Shown here: positions 16,320 through 23,813 of the stretch, piece after piece
How the letters are laid out: every line of letters starts with the position of its first letter
Position numbering within the stretch: position 1 is the stretch's first letter
DNA from: a virus
Length of the DNA stretch: 27,059 nucleotides
IMG/VR virus record: IMGVR_UViG_3300023444_000006
Span: 1 to 27,059 of that record
Direction: 5' to 3' (one strand)
Made by a program: the position numbers and the translations under genes
The notes under the pieces: generated by a model
Databases searched by the model: none
What the model saw: only the letters and a program-made list of their open reading frames with translations
Told to the model about the DNA's origin: nothing

Positions 16320-16912
16320 AATTCGAGAATCATTAAGGATTTTAAAAACAAGCAAAAATAAGCAAAAAACCCGATTTTTCTACAAAATTCGAGAATTATT
16401 GAGGAATTCGAAAATCAAGCCTCTGAAGCAGGGGAATTCTGCAACGAGACGGTGACAAAAACCCCAAAACTGTAACGGTCCTAACAAATTCTTTGGCACG
16501 GTTTTTCCCTGAGACCTGGCCCCTAGGACCCGAAAAACGTATAACTTTTCGGGATATAAATTCGAAGTCGATGCGCCCCCGATGCGCCCCCAAGGCGGAA
16601 TCATTACACTTTCGTTTACTCGAATTTTGAAACACGTAATCCCGACTACGAAAACGGCCGATTTTCGAGGTGTAAAATTACACATATACTGTACGGCCTA
16701 TGATTTCGCATACTTACGCGAAAAAATTTGAAATTAATCGTTGCAGAAAAACCCGTCGCAAGCCTGCGGAATTACTAGTGAATTCGGGAATTACAACCCT
16801 ACTGTAAAATTACACAAATACTGTCCGCCCCGCTGGCCCCTGGTATCCGCCCCATGCGCCCCGTACATGCGGGGCGCGTGTGGGAATTCGAGAATGTTGA
16901 AATCATTAAGGA
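16320..16912. repeat. Degenerate AATTCGAGAAT direct repeats
   Basis: A 20-base element beginning AATTCGAGAAT occurs at 16320-16339 and 16386-16405 with two differences. A third, split copy has AATTCGAGAAT at 16885-16895 and ATCATTAAGGA at 16902-16912, with extra bases between. All lie in the same orientation in the AT-rich control region. They may be protein-binding sites of the origin or remnants of duplication. Confidence 0.5.
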
Positions 16913-16992
16913 ATCCGGAGATGCGCCCCATGCGCCCCCAAATCGGGGGCGCATAGCATGGATGCGCCCCATGCGCCCCGCATGCGCCCCCC
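16571..16992. repeat. ATGCGCCCC iterons (eight direct copies)
   Basis: ATGCGCCCC occurs in the plus orientation at 16571, 16582, 16854, 16921, 16930, 16962, 16971 and 16982, with one exact inverted copy at 16946-16954. Spacing within clusters is 9 or 11 bases. Nothing comparable is seen elsewhere in the window. Short GC-rich direct repeats in phased clusters upstream of a replication initiator are typical iterons. Here they precede the Prim-Pol/RepA-like gene. Confidence 0.6.
16671..16830 (+). promoter_or_regulatory. Repeated dyad/-10 element, possible early promoter control
   Basis: A 28-base element beginning TGTAAAATTACACA is present at 16671-16698 and 16803-16830, matching at 25 of 28 positions. 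Each copy contains the TGTAA..TTACA dyad followed by a -10-like hexamer: TATACT at 16685-16690 in the first, AATACT at 16817-16822 in the second. The -35 boxes are poor. The arrangement, a dyad just upstream of a -10 box, mirrors the leftward promoter and suggests shared repression or activation. Confidence 0.4.
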
Positions 16993-17003
16993 TTTAGGGG
17001 GGC
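16856..17003. repeat. Three perfect GC-rich hairpins
   Basis: Hairpin 1 is GCGCCCCG-6-CGGGGCGC at 16856-16877. Hairpin 2 is ATGCGCCCCC-5-GGGGGCGCAT at 16930-16954. Hairpin 3 is GCCCCCC-TTTA-GGGGGGC at 16986-17003. None is followed by a T-run, so they are not simple terminators. Each includes an iteron as its left arm. They could act as single-strand initiation or primase sites, or as initiator-binding structures. Confidence 0.55.
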
Positions 17004-17210
17004 AGCGGCGCGGGCGACATGGGATGAGGGGATAACGAAAAGTGACACGGGTGGTTTTCTCCCCGAGGCGCCCCTATTGCCCTACATGCCCCGAGGTGGT
17101 ATACCCATCCCCATGGTCGCATTGTTTCAGTCTCGCCCCGCCGGTGGGGGCGTCGATCGGTGGTCGCTTGCGACCCGGCCCCGGTCCGTCCCCGCCGGCG
17201 TGGTTCTTCG

Positions 17211-19211
17211 ATGACGTCGCCGCCTACGATGAAGGCCGCCGCCAGGAAATTGGCGGCCGCCGGCTTCGCCGTCTTCCCGCTGCAGCCGCGGACCAAGGTC
17301 CCCTACCCGGGCAGTCATGGTCACCTCGACGCCACGACGGACCCGGACGCGATCGACGCCTGGCCTGATGACTGCAACATTGGGATATCGTGCGCGGCGT
17401 CCGGGATTGTGGTCGTGGACGTCGATCGGCGCAACGCAGGTGACCGGTCGCTCGCCGAGCTCGAGGCGACGCTAGGACCTCTGCCACCGACGGTGACGGT
17501 CCGCACCCAGGACGGCGTCCACGCCTACTACAGATTGCCCGACGGCGCCATCCGCAAGGAGCTCGCCGAGGGCATCGATCTCAAGGCGCGCGGCTTCGTC
17601 TTGGCGCCTCCGTCGGTGCACCCGTCCGGCGTCCGATACGCATGGCTCGCAGGCCCCGACACGCCGATTGCTACCCTCCCCGGCGCTTACCTGCCCCACG
17701 TGGTGAAATCGCCTGACGTGGCGCCGGAGACCACCGTCGCGCCCATCTTCGGCGCCGCGAGCCTCGAGCTCCTGCGCCACGTCCGAGACCACCTGGCGGG
17801 ATTCTCCGGAGGCGCCTACGATGCCGCCTGCATTCTCGTACGAGACTACGCCCTCACCTTAGAGGAGGCCCTGCCGATCCTCTATGATTGGGATGCGTCG
17901 TGGTCGGGTGGTCCTCGGCCGCAGGAGTGGTTGATCGATCGACTCAAGTCCGCGCAACGCTACGGTACAGGCGCCCTCGGCGACGCGCGCACCATGCACC
18001 TACTCCTCGAGGCGACGGCACCGGCGTCCCGGGACGTCGTCCAGGAGGACGACGATTTCCTCGTGGAGATTCGCCGCGCGCACGCCGACCTCCTAGCCCA
18101 TCGCACCGGTGGTCAGAGCTCGAAGACGCCTGGTCCGATATTCAGGCCGGCAACGTCGCTCCTGTCCGCCGACTTCCCGCCGACATCGTGGCTGGTGCAA
18201 GGGGTTGTCACCACCGAGTCGGTCGGCGCGGTCGCCGGCGAGCCGAAATCGGACAAGACATGGGCAGCGTTGGAACTATCGGTTGCAATCGCCACCAATT
18301 CCCCGGCCTTCGGCAAGTACTCCACAGGCCCCCGAGCGCACGTTGCCTTGTTCTTAGCCGAGGACAGCGCAAAGAGCGTCCGCAACAGGTTGCGAGCCCT
18401 CATCGCGCATCGTGGCATGGACCCGGCCGACGTCCTTGAATACCTACACTTCGCCTGCCGCGAACCGATCGATCTACAAGATGACGTGCAGCTCGCACGC
18501 CTGATCGCATCGTGCCGAGTCCTGCCGACGGCGCCGGCGATGATCGTCCTTGACCCGATGCGCGATCTCCACCTCGCCGACGAGGACAGCTCCAAGGATA
18601 TGGCCGACATCCTCGGTCGTCTCCGCGCGTTGCGGGACATCACCGGCGCGACGGTCCTCTTTGTCCACCACTCGGCGAAAGCGAGCGGCGACGTCGCCAA
18701 GAGGCGCAGTGGTCAGAAGATGCGCGGATCGTCCGCGATTCATGGCGCGATCGACTTCGGCCTGTATCTCGGCAACGTCGAGACCGACGGTCAAAGCAAC
18801 TGGACGACGACCGTCGAGTGTGAGATCAAAGCCGCGCAAGGCGCTGGCCTGTTCAAGCTCGATCTTCACGTCGAAGACGACGACCACGGCGAGGCGATCC
18901 TCGCCGAGTGGAACGTGCGACCGATTGATGCAGGTAACGGCGACAAGGCGGCCGCGGACAAGGAGATCGACGCCGTTATCAAAGCCCTTATCACACTTGG
19001 TGGCAGTGCCAAGGTAAAAGACATCGGACCCGTGGCAGGTGTGCGCTGGAATGCCATCACGCGCGCGCTCGCCGAACTCGAGGCTCGCGGGTGGGTCTCC
19101 AAGAAACTGAAAGGGACCAAGCCCGACGGATGGCAGCTTAGTGGACCTATCTTAGATCGATACCGTTTGGAACAACAGCTCAAAAACCAGAAACCCAAGG
19201 ACCGGAGGTAA
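17211..19211 (+). CDS. Prim-Pol / RepA-like helicase replication protein
   Basis: A 666-aa protein from the ATG at 17211. ATG 17229 and GTG 17160 are alternatives, and none has a strong ribosome-binding site. Residues 1-150 are a bifunctional primase-polymerase domain: GFAVFPLQPRTKVP, catalytic GIVVVDVD (Asp70, Asp72), DGVHAYYRLP and PPSVHPSG. Residues about 315-560 are a RepA-type ATPase with Walker A-like GEPKSDKT (343-350), Walker B IVLDP with Asp448, VHHSAK and RGSSAI. The C-terminus (AKVKDIGPVAGVRWNAITRALAELEARGWV) is a winged helix. It would prime and unwind phage DNA. The Gly before the Walker Lys is Asp. It lies beside the candidate origin and heads the early operon. Confidence 0.9.
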   Translation: MTSPPTMKAAARKLAAAGFAVFPLQPRTKVPYPGSHGHLDATTDPDAIDAWPDDCNIGISCAASGIVVVDVDRRNAGDRSLAELEATLGPLPPTVTVRTQDGVHAYYRLPDGAIRKELAEGIDLKARGFVLAPPSVHPSGVRYAWLAGPDTPIATLPGAYLPHVVKSPDVAPETTVAPIFGAASLELLRHVRDHLAGFSGGAYDAACILVRDYALTLEEALPILYDWDASWSGGPRPQEWLIDRLKSAQRYGTGALGDARTMHLLLEATAPASRDVVQEDDDFLVEIRRAHADLLAHRTGGQSSKTPGPIFRPATSLLSADFPPTSWLVQGVVTTESVGAVAGEPKSDKTWAALELSVAIATNSPAFGKYSTGPRAHVALFLAEDSAKSVRNRLRALIAHRGMDPADVLEYLHFACREPIDLQDDVQLARLIASCRVLPTAPAMIVLDPMRDLHLADEDSSKDMADILGRLRALRDITGATVLFVHHSAKASGDVAKRRSGQKMRGSSAIHGAIDFGLYLGNVETDGQSNWTTTVECEIKAAQGAGLFKLDLHVEDDDHGEAILAEWNVRPIDAGNGDKAAADKEIDAVIKALITLGGSAKVKDIGPVAGVRWNAITRALAELEARGWVSKKLKGTKPDGWQLSGPILDRYRLEQQLKNQKPKDRR

Positions 19212-19213
19212 AC

Positions 19214-19891
19214 ATGCGTCGTCGTAACTATTTGTTGTATTTCTTGGCATTATATTCTGCGGCGACGGTGATTATCTCATGTCATTGGCGCAACGCGTCG
19301 TGGCCCCGGTTCGATCGGCGCGCGCACGCCGAAGATCAACGATCGAGGACCGTCGGCGTGTTCGTGTATTGCACCGGTCCACTCGGTCGCCACCCGGGCG
19401 GGAAGGGATCCGGCGTGATCATCGACTCGGAGCATGTCCTCACCGCAAAGCACGTCGTGAGTGTGTGCGGCGCCGGTGAAATCGTCGCGGAAATCGCGGT
19501 CCGCCTCGAGGACAATACGCGAATCGTCGCCGAGCTCGACGCCCTCGGCCGAGGAGATTACGACGTCGCGCTACTCTCCGGTCACTTCGGGCGGCATACG
19601 CCGCTCGAGATCGCATCCGTCGAGGTGGACGATCCTATCTGCGCATCTGTTGCGATTCCGTTGCAGCTACGAGGATGTGGCGTGGTGTACCACGTCGAGG
19701 ACGACGCGGTGTATACCTCGTTCGTCGCCGATTTCGGTAATAGCGGTTCAGGAGTCTACGACGGGTCGAATCGATTGATCGGTCTGGTCGTGCGACTAAT
19801 CCCGTGCGGGATAAACCAAATCTGTGGCTCGATCGTTGAACCTCATATACGACCCACCGACATGGAGAGACTGTGCAATACACCATCCTAA
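19214..19891 (+). CDS. Trypsin-like serine protease with lipoprotein-like signal
   Basis: A 225-aa protein with GGAGG 5 bases before its ATG, just after the replicase stop. The N-terminus (MRRRNYLLYFLALYSAATVIISC) looks like an export signal, and IISC at residues 20-23 is a plausible lipobox, though a membrane anchor is also possible. The body has a chymotrypsin-fold triad: His80 in LTAKHVV, Asp117 in YDVALL and Ser177 in GNSGSG. GKGSGVIID is the usual strand before the His. Such a protein would act in the cell envelope or periplasm. A role in exclusion of other phages or in host-protein cleavage is possible but not shown. It overlaps the next gene by 19 bases. Confidence 0.75.
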   Translation: MRRRNYLLYFLALYSAATVIISCHWRNASWPRFDRRAHAEDQRSRTVGVFVYCTGPLGRHPGGKGSGVIIDSEHVLTAKHVVSVCGAGEIVAEIAVRLEDNTRIVAELDALGRGDYDVALLSGHFGRHTPLEIASVEVDDPICASVAIPLQLRGCGVVYHVEDDAVYTSFVADFGNSGSGVYDGSNRLIGLVVRLIPCGINQICGSIVEPHIRPTDMERLCNTPS

Positions 19892-20157
19892 CCCCACAAA
19901 CCATGTTCGATCGGATTGTGTCCGGTCGGCAGGGATTCCTCGTCCTCAAGGACAACGGCTACGTGCCTCACGACACGATCCTCCTTATCGAGACCGAGGA
20001 TCGATCCACCAAACGCACCGGCAACCGATCGTTGTGCTCGGTCTCCATCTGCCGGCGAGAGTTGGTCGGCATTCGTGAGGGATACTGCGTCGTCGGGATT
20101 GACGTCGCATCCGTAACTATCGAAGGACTCCCCACCGAGATTGAGGCGAAGGCGTGA
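19873..20157 (+). CDS. DUF3850/ASCH-like small protein
   Basis: A 94-aa protein from a GTG at 19873 with GGAGA 4 bases upstream. The pattern FDRIVSGRQGFLVLKDNGYVPHDTILLIETED, CSVSI and VGIREGYCVVGIDV resembles the DUF3850 branch of the ASCH/PUA-like fold. In that branch, a 'F..i..G.K..evR..d..f..GD.l.l.e' segment is followed by 'gl..gyvvlgi'. The usual Lys/Arg-rich 'KtfEvRknD' part is replaced by GFLVLKDN here, so any nucleic-acid binding may differ. These small proteins are common in phage early regions. Their role is unknown. Confidence 0.6.
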   Translation: MQYTILTPQTMFDRIVSGRQGFLVLKDNGYVPHDTILLIETEDRSTKRTGNRSLCSVSICRRELVGIREGYCVVGIDVASVTIEGLPTEIEAKA

Positions 20158-20828
20158 AACAACCACCTCGAGCATTCCCGTACTACGGATCGAAAGCTCG
20201 GATTGCGAAATACTACCCTACGCCTGAGCACGGTACAATCATCGAACCGTTCGCCGGCGCTGCAGCATACAGTCAGAGGTATTGGAAGCACAACATCATC
20301 CTCTGCGACGTCAACCCTAGGGTTGTCGCCTGTTGGAAGTTTCTGATTGCTGCAACTAAGCGAGACATTCTCGCACTCCCGAAGGTGAAACCTGGAATGG
20401 AGCTTCACACGCTCGGACTGTCCGAAGGCGAACACGCACTCCTCGAATTTCATAACTACGACGGTTTTGCTCATGTTCGGGATACCAAAGTCGGGAAACG
20501 TGCGATCTGGAACCGCTATCAGGAGCGTCTAGCGAACTTGGTGCATCACTTCGATCACTGGAAAGTCTTTCAGGTGTCGTTCGAGAAGCTGCCAAACGAT
20601 CATGCAACGTGGTTTATCGATCCTCCATACATGTTCGGCGGTGAACATTACGACTTCGGTACAGACGGCTTTTCGTTTGCATCTGTCGCGCGGTTCGCGC
20701 GTTCGAGAATGGGACAGGTGATTGTCTGCGAGAACACCAAAGCCAATTGGCTACCGTTCCGACCGCTTGTTGAAATCAAAGGATGCACGAACAAAACATC
20801 AGTGGAGGCGATATGGACCCAACCCTAG
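20154..20828 (+). CDS. DNA adenine methyltransferase, D12 class (Dam-like)
   Basis: A 224-aa protein whose GTG overlaps the previous TGA (GTGA). It would transfer a methyl group from S-adenosylmethionine to N6 of adenine. Visible motifs are FPYYGSKARIAKYY (motif X, residues 8-21), EPFAGAAAYS (motif I, 31-40), IILCDVNPRVVACW (acidic AdoMet contact, 48-61) and FIDPPY (motif IV, 154-159). The order X-I-IV is that of the D12/Dam class. It is somewhat short for the class, which implies a reduced target-recognition region. The target is not readable from sequence. Self-modification against host restriction is the likely use. Confidence 0.9.
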   Translation: MKQPPRAFPYYGSKARIAKYYPTPEHGTIIEPFAGAAAYSQRYWKHNIILCDVNPRVVACWKFLIAATKRDILALPKVKPGMELHTLGLSEGEHALLEFHNYDGFAHVRDTKVGKRAIWNRYQERLANLVHHFDHWKVFQVSFEKLPNDHATWFIDPPYMFGGEHYDFGTDGFSFASVARFARSRMGQVIVCENTKANWLPFRPLVEIKGCTNKTSVEAIWTQP

Positions 20829-21013
20829 AAATTCTCGCGCGCATCGCGAAAGAGGCTCGCGCGTTTCGTGATCGCATCTGCGATGATCTCCGTCGTGAGG
20901 GAATCATCGTCGAGCACCGAGGCGAGGTGACGTTCAAGGCGGAACCGTACGACGGCTACGGATCCATCGAGTGGAAGAATTGGGCCTTCACGTTCCCGAG
21001 GCGACGTGGCTAG
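20813..21013 (+). CDS. Small hypothetical protein (66 aa)
   Basis: The ATG at 20813 is preceded by GGAGG at 5 bases and gives MDPTLEILARIAKEARAFRDRICDDLRREGIIVEHRGEVTF, ending ...WAFTFPRRRG. It overlaps the methyltransferase end by 16 bases and the next gene by 8, the tight packing of the whole operon. The first half is an amphipathic, charged helix and the second half strand-like. No family is recognised. Confidence 0.6.
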   Translation: MDPTLEILARIAKEARAFRDRICDDLRREGIIVEHRGEVTFKAEPYDGYGSIEWKNWAFTFPRRRG

Positions 21014-22727
21014 CCTCGGCAAAGTCATTGACCACGGAAGGTTGCGGTATACGTCACCTTCCGCGATCAAAACGTTCCAGCGATGCGCGCGGTCATGGGC
21101 GTTTCGCTATGTTGCAGGAATCCGGCAGCCAACCACGCCGGCGCAACAAAAAGGGATCGATGGTCACGCGCGAATCGAACACTATCTCAGGACCGGCGAG
21201 AACGTCCTAACCGACCTCGAACGACCGGGAAAGATCTGGATTCCGAATCCGAGTGAGTCGATCATCGTTGAGCCTTCAATCGACGTCTCCAAGCCAATTG
21301 CCACTATTAGTGGCGTTCCACTCATCGGAAAGCTCGATTGCTTGAACACCGACTATTACGTGGACCCACAAGGTGATACGCACGTCGAGGACTTCCCCGA
21401 GATCCTCGACTGGAAGTTCTCCTCGGATCCTGAGCGGTGGGGTTTGACGCCCGCGGACATTCAGACCGACATCGCGATGAACGCGTACGGAATTTGGGCG
21501 CTGACACGATCCGGCGGCGATAGAGTTCGCCTATCCCTGGTCTACTTCTCCACCCGTCGGCGGTACGCGTGCAAGCGGACTGCGGTTATCTCCCGAGAGC
21601 ACTGCAACAAAGTGATCGACTCCTACGCGCCGACGGTAGCTGCGATGAAGCAGGCCGCGCAGGTCTCCGACCCGAACGACCTGGATCCGTCCTTGGACGC
21701 TTGCCGTGCATTCGGAGGATGTCCATATCAAGGCGATTGTGTTAGATCGAATGACGCTGTCATTCGTTCTCTATTTCAAACACCCAAACCAAGCACGACG
21801 AGGACTGATACCATGAGCCTTCTTGACCAAATGAGCATGACCGATCGCATCGCCGCCCTTGAGGCGCAAGAGCAGCAGGAGAAAGGCCCCGACGTCGGTG
21901 CCCTCCTGCAACGAATCAGCGCGCACGGTGTCGGCGTTCCGACCTATCGCCGCGAGGCCATGAAGGCCGTGGCCCAGGTCATGGGATGGGAGGTCAAGGG
22001 CGCGGCGTTGCTCGGTAGCGGAAAGCTCGCCAACGTGACGATCTCCACCGTCGATGAGATCGTGCAGCTCGTCGAGGAGCTCGACGCCCGCGCCGCCGTC
22101 ACGAAGAGTGACGACCCGCCGTCCGCCCTTCCACCGGAGGCAACGCTCCCCGCCCCCGAAGAGGCCGCCGTCCCGATCCCCCCGGAGGAGACGCTATCCC
22201 TCACGCCGGAGGTGCGCGCCGAGGTCGAGGCGCCCCCCGTCGCCCCGAAGGCCGAGGTCGAGGCGCCCCCCACCGCCCCGAAGAAACCAGGCCGACCGGC
22301 AACAGCGCCGTCTTTGGCGCGCCTGAAAAAAGCCGAGCTCCTCAAGGCCGCGCTCGAGCTCGAGGCTCGGGTCGCCGAGCTCGAGGCCGGGACCGGCGCC
22401 GCGCCGGCGAAGACCGAGGCCTCCGAATTCGGCGGTGTGGAGCTGTGGGTCAACTGCATGCCCTCGTTCTGTGGCACGCAACCGATCAGTGCATACATCG
22501 ACGCCAAGCTCGCCGAGGTCGCCAAGGCTGGCAAAGCGCCCCACGTCCTCGCCGCCGCGGCAGACTCCCCGCTGGCCTACGGGAAATGGCGCGGGTACCT
22601 GTCCGCCGCTGTGCAGGCCGATCCGCCGCCCCCTGATCGGTACCACCTGCAGGGACGAGGCGACATCGTGGATGCTCTCGTGGACGCCCTGCGAGCCGCT
22701 GGCGCGCGCGTACACCTGGCGCTGTAG
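21006..22727 (+). CDS. PD-(D/E)XK nuclease (RecB/Cas4-like, Fe-S type) with C-terminal extension
   Basis: A 573-aa protein from a GTG at 21006. Residues 1-255 are a RecB-family nuclease: SPSAIKTFQRCARSWAFRYVAGI, His54 in GIDGHARIEHYL, Asp111 in GKLD, Asp135-Lys137 in ILDWKF, and Gln153 in the QTDIAMNAYGIWA helix. Cys27, Cys233, Cys239 and Cys245 (CRAFGGCPYQGDC) are placed as in Cas4/AddB-type iron-sulfur nucleases. Residues about 365-435 are Pro/Ala/Glu-rich. Residues about 475-573 form a second folded module (LWVNCMPSFCG...YIDAKLAEVAKAG) that I do not recognise. It would process DNA ends in recombination or replication. An internal ATG at 21813 lies at the module border. Confidence 0.8.
   Translation: MASLGKVIDHGRLRYTSPSAIKTFQRCARSWAFRYVAGIRQPTTPAQQKGIDGHARIEHYLRTGENVLTDLERPGKIWIPNPSESIIVEPSIDVSKPIATISGVPLIGKLDCLNTDYYVDPQGDTHVEDFPEILDWKFSSDPERWGLTPADIQTDIAMNAYGIWALTRSGGDRVRLSLVYFSTRRRYACKRTAVISREHCNKVIDSYAPTVAAMKQAAQVSDPNDLDPSLDACRAFGGCPYQGDCVRSNDAVIRSLFQTPKPSTTRTDTMSLLDQMSMTDRIAALEAQEQQEKGPDVGALLQRISAHGVGVPTYRREAMKAVAQVMGWEVKGAALLGSGKLANVTISTVDEIVQLVEELDARAAVTKSDDPPSALPPEATLPAPEEAAVPIPPEETLSLTPEVRAEVEAPPVAPKAEVEAPPTAPKKPGRPATAPSLARLKKAELLKAALELEARVAELEAGTGAAPAKTEASEFGGVELWVNCMPSFCGTQPISAYIDAKLAEVAKAGKAPHVLAAAADSPLAYGKWRGYLSAAVQADPPPPDRYHLQGRGDIVDALVDALRAAGARVHLAL
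22218..22283 (+). repeat. 33-bp tandem repeat in nuclease linker
   Basis: Two adjacent 33-base units (22218-22250 and 22251-22283) differ only at the GTC/ACC codon. They encode AEVEAPPVAPK and AEVEAPPTAPK. This in-frame duplication lengthens the flexible Pro-rich linker between the nuclease domain and the C-terminal module. Confidence 0.8.
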
Positions 22728-22732
22728 ATGAC

Positions 22733-22820
22733 GGACAGCTGGGGGATCGATCGGATCCCCCACCGATCGGGCGGAATGCAGCTCCCCTACTCAACCCATT
22801 CCCCCAGCTGTCCACTTTTT
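22733..22820 (+). terminator. Long-stem terminator with competing hairpins
   Basis: Just after the nuclease stop, GGACAGCTGGGGGA (22733-22746) pairs perfectly with 22800-22813, and TTTTT follows at 22816-22820. This is a 14-bp stem with a T-tract. Inside, GGGGGATC pairs with GATCCCCC (22741-22748/22754-22761), and CGATCGG pairs with CCGATCG (22748-22754/22763-22769). The inner stems use bases of the outer stem or of each other, so only some can form at once. It probably ends the early operon, and attenuation is possible. Confidence 0.6.
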
Positions 22821-22827
22821 GATCACC

Positions 22828-22908
22828 GTGACAGGTCGTCACAAGCCGTGACAGGTCATCACAACGGGATTCCGCAAGGTTAGACGATTTGCTGTGACGA
22901 CCTGTCAC
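22828..22908. promoter_or_regulatory. Three GTGAC-N5-GTCAC operator-like sites
   Basis: GTGACAGGTCGTCAC lies at 22828-22842. A one-base variant (CATCAC) lies at 22848-22862, exactly 20 bases further along, or two helical turns. An exact inverted copy of the first is at 22894-22908. Each site is itself a dyad of GTGAC arms. They sit in the 240-base gap between the terminator-like element and the second early gene group, the expected place for operators of that group. No matching regulator is identified. Confidence 0.6.
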
Positions 22909-22968
22909 GACGACGGCTGTAAGTAGTTGAAATCACGTTTGGCACATCGGGTGCAATGACATAGAACC

Positions 22969-23180
<212 letters not shown>

Positions 23181-23181
<1 letters not shown>

Positions 23182-23756
23182 TGAACCGATACGATCTCTA
23201 CCGCGCACTCAAGTGCGCTTCGACCTTCATGAAGTCCGATCGACCTCACGCAGGGTTGCACTTCGACCGTCACGACGACCACCTTCGGATCTCGGCGACC
23301 GACGGTCACGGTCTGATCCGGGTCACCGTTCCCGGCGCCGCCCCATCGGTCGCGTACACCGAGAAGGGATGGCAACTCCAGATCAGTGCGTGCGATGACG
23401 TCCTCGCGACACTCAAGCCACGCGCGGCGATGCGTGGGAACACCGTCGAGTTCGAGCTCGACGACGGTCGCCTCAAGATTCGGACCGGCGAGGTGTCGAT
23501 CGATCGCCAGGTCACGCCGACCGAAATCCCGTTCGACAAGGTCACGCCCTCACGTGGCGATGGGATCGGAGCCCCGGTGATCGGGATCGATCCACTCCTG
23601 ATCGCGAGGATCGCGACCGGGCTTAAAGCCCTCGGATGGAAATCACCGCACATCGGGCGGTGGCAATTCTCGGAGGAGCTCGGACCGATCCGCTTCGACG
23701 CGGAGATCGAAGGGTTCGGAATTGTTGCAGCGATCATGCCTGGAAGGTTGGACTGA
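23181..23756 (+). CDS. Reduced DNA sliding clamp-like protein (DnaN-like)
   Basis: A 191-aa protein with an ATG overlapping the previous stop. The first half has LKCASTFM...GLHFDRHDDHLRISATDGHGLIRVTV, matching the bacterial beta-clamp pattern 'l.ka......l..i.l....g.L.l.aTDg..li'. The C-terminus has IGIDPLLIARIATGLKALG, then WQFSEELGPIRFDAEIEGFGIVAAIMPGRLD, matching the clamp ending 'f.p.yl...l.....v.......pl.....g....viMP.Rl'. At 191 aa it is about half a bacterial clamp and near T4 gp45 size. It would tether a polymerase to DNA, probably as a two-domain subunit forming a trimer. No DNA polymerase other than the Prim-Pol is seen in the window. Confidence 0.7.
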
Positions 23757-23813
23757 TGACCGCGACCCCAAGCAGTGTTAATGAGAGTAACTCTAATTAG
23801 AGAAGGAGAACCC

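Larger units (their letters stand above)
16123..17210. other. Non-coding divergent control region and candidate replication origin
   Basis: About 1.1 kb with no convincing gene between the divergent late and early blocks. The left part (about 16180-16780) is clearly AT-rich against the rest of the window, with A-runs and TAA/TTA stretches. The right part (about 16820-17010) is crowded with ATGCGCCCC repeats and hairpins. Several direct repeats and TGTAA/TTACA dyads lie between. An AT-rich stretch beside iterons directly upstream of a Prim-Pol/RepA-like gene is the usual composition of a replication origin. Base 17010-17210 is GC-rich and contains no strong start site for the replicase. Function is inferred from composition and position. 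Confidence 0.55.

Noticed and set aside
16380-16685. Minus-strand ORF of 101 aa in the AT-rich control region
   Set aside because: No ribosome-binding site, no recognisable motif, composition follows the local repeats, and it sits across the dyads and iterons. Better read as non-coding.
16571-16992. Possible CRISPR array from the repeated ATGCGCCCC units
   Set aside because: Units are 9-10 bases with spacing of 9-32 or more and no uniform spacers, and there are no cas genes. Iterons fit better.
17042-17368. Plus-strand ORF with a CPTC motif before and into the replicase gene
   Set aside because: It runs out of frame into the well-supported Prim-Pol domain, has a poorly placed ribosome-binding site and no family resemblance.
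22939-22955. Sigma-54-like TTGGCAC...TGCA with correct GG/GC spacing
   Set aside because: Only one sequence, with a mismatch in the -12 element. The start of transcription would fall at the ATG itself and leave no leader.
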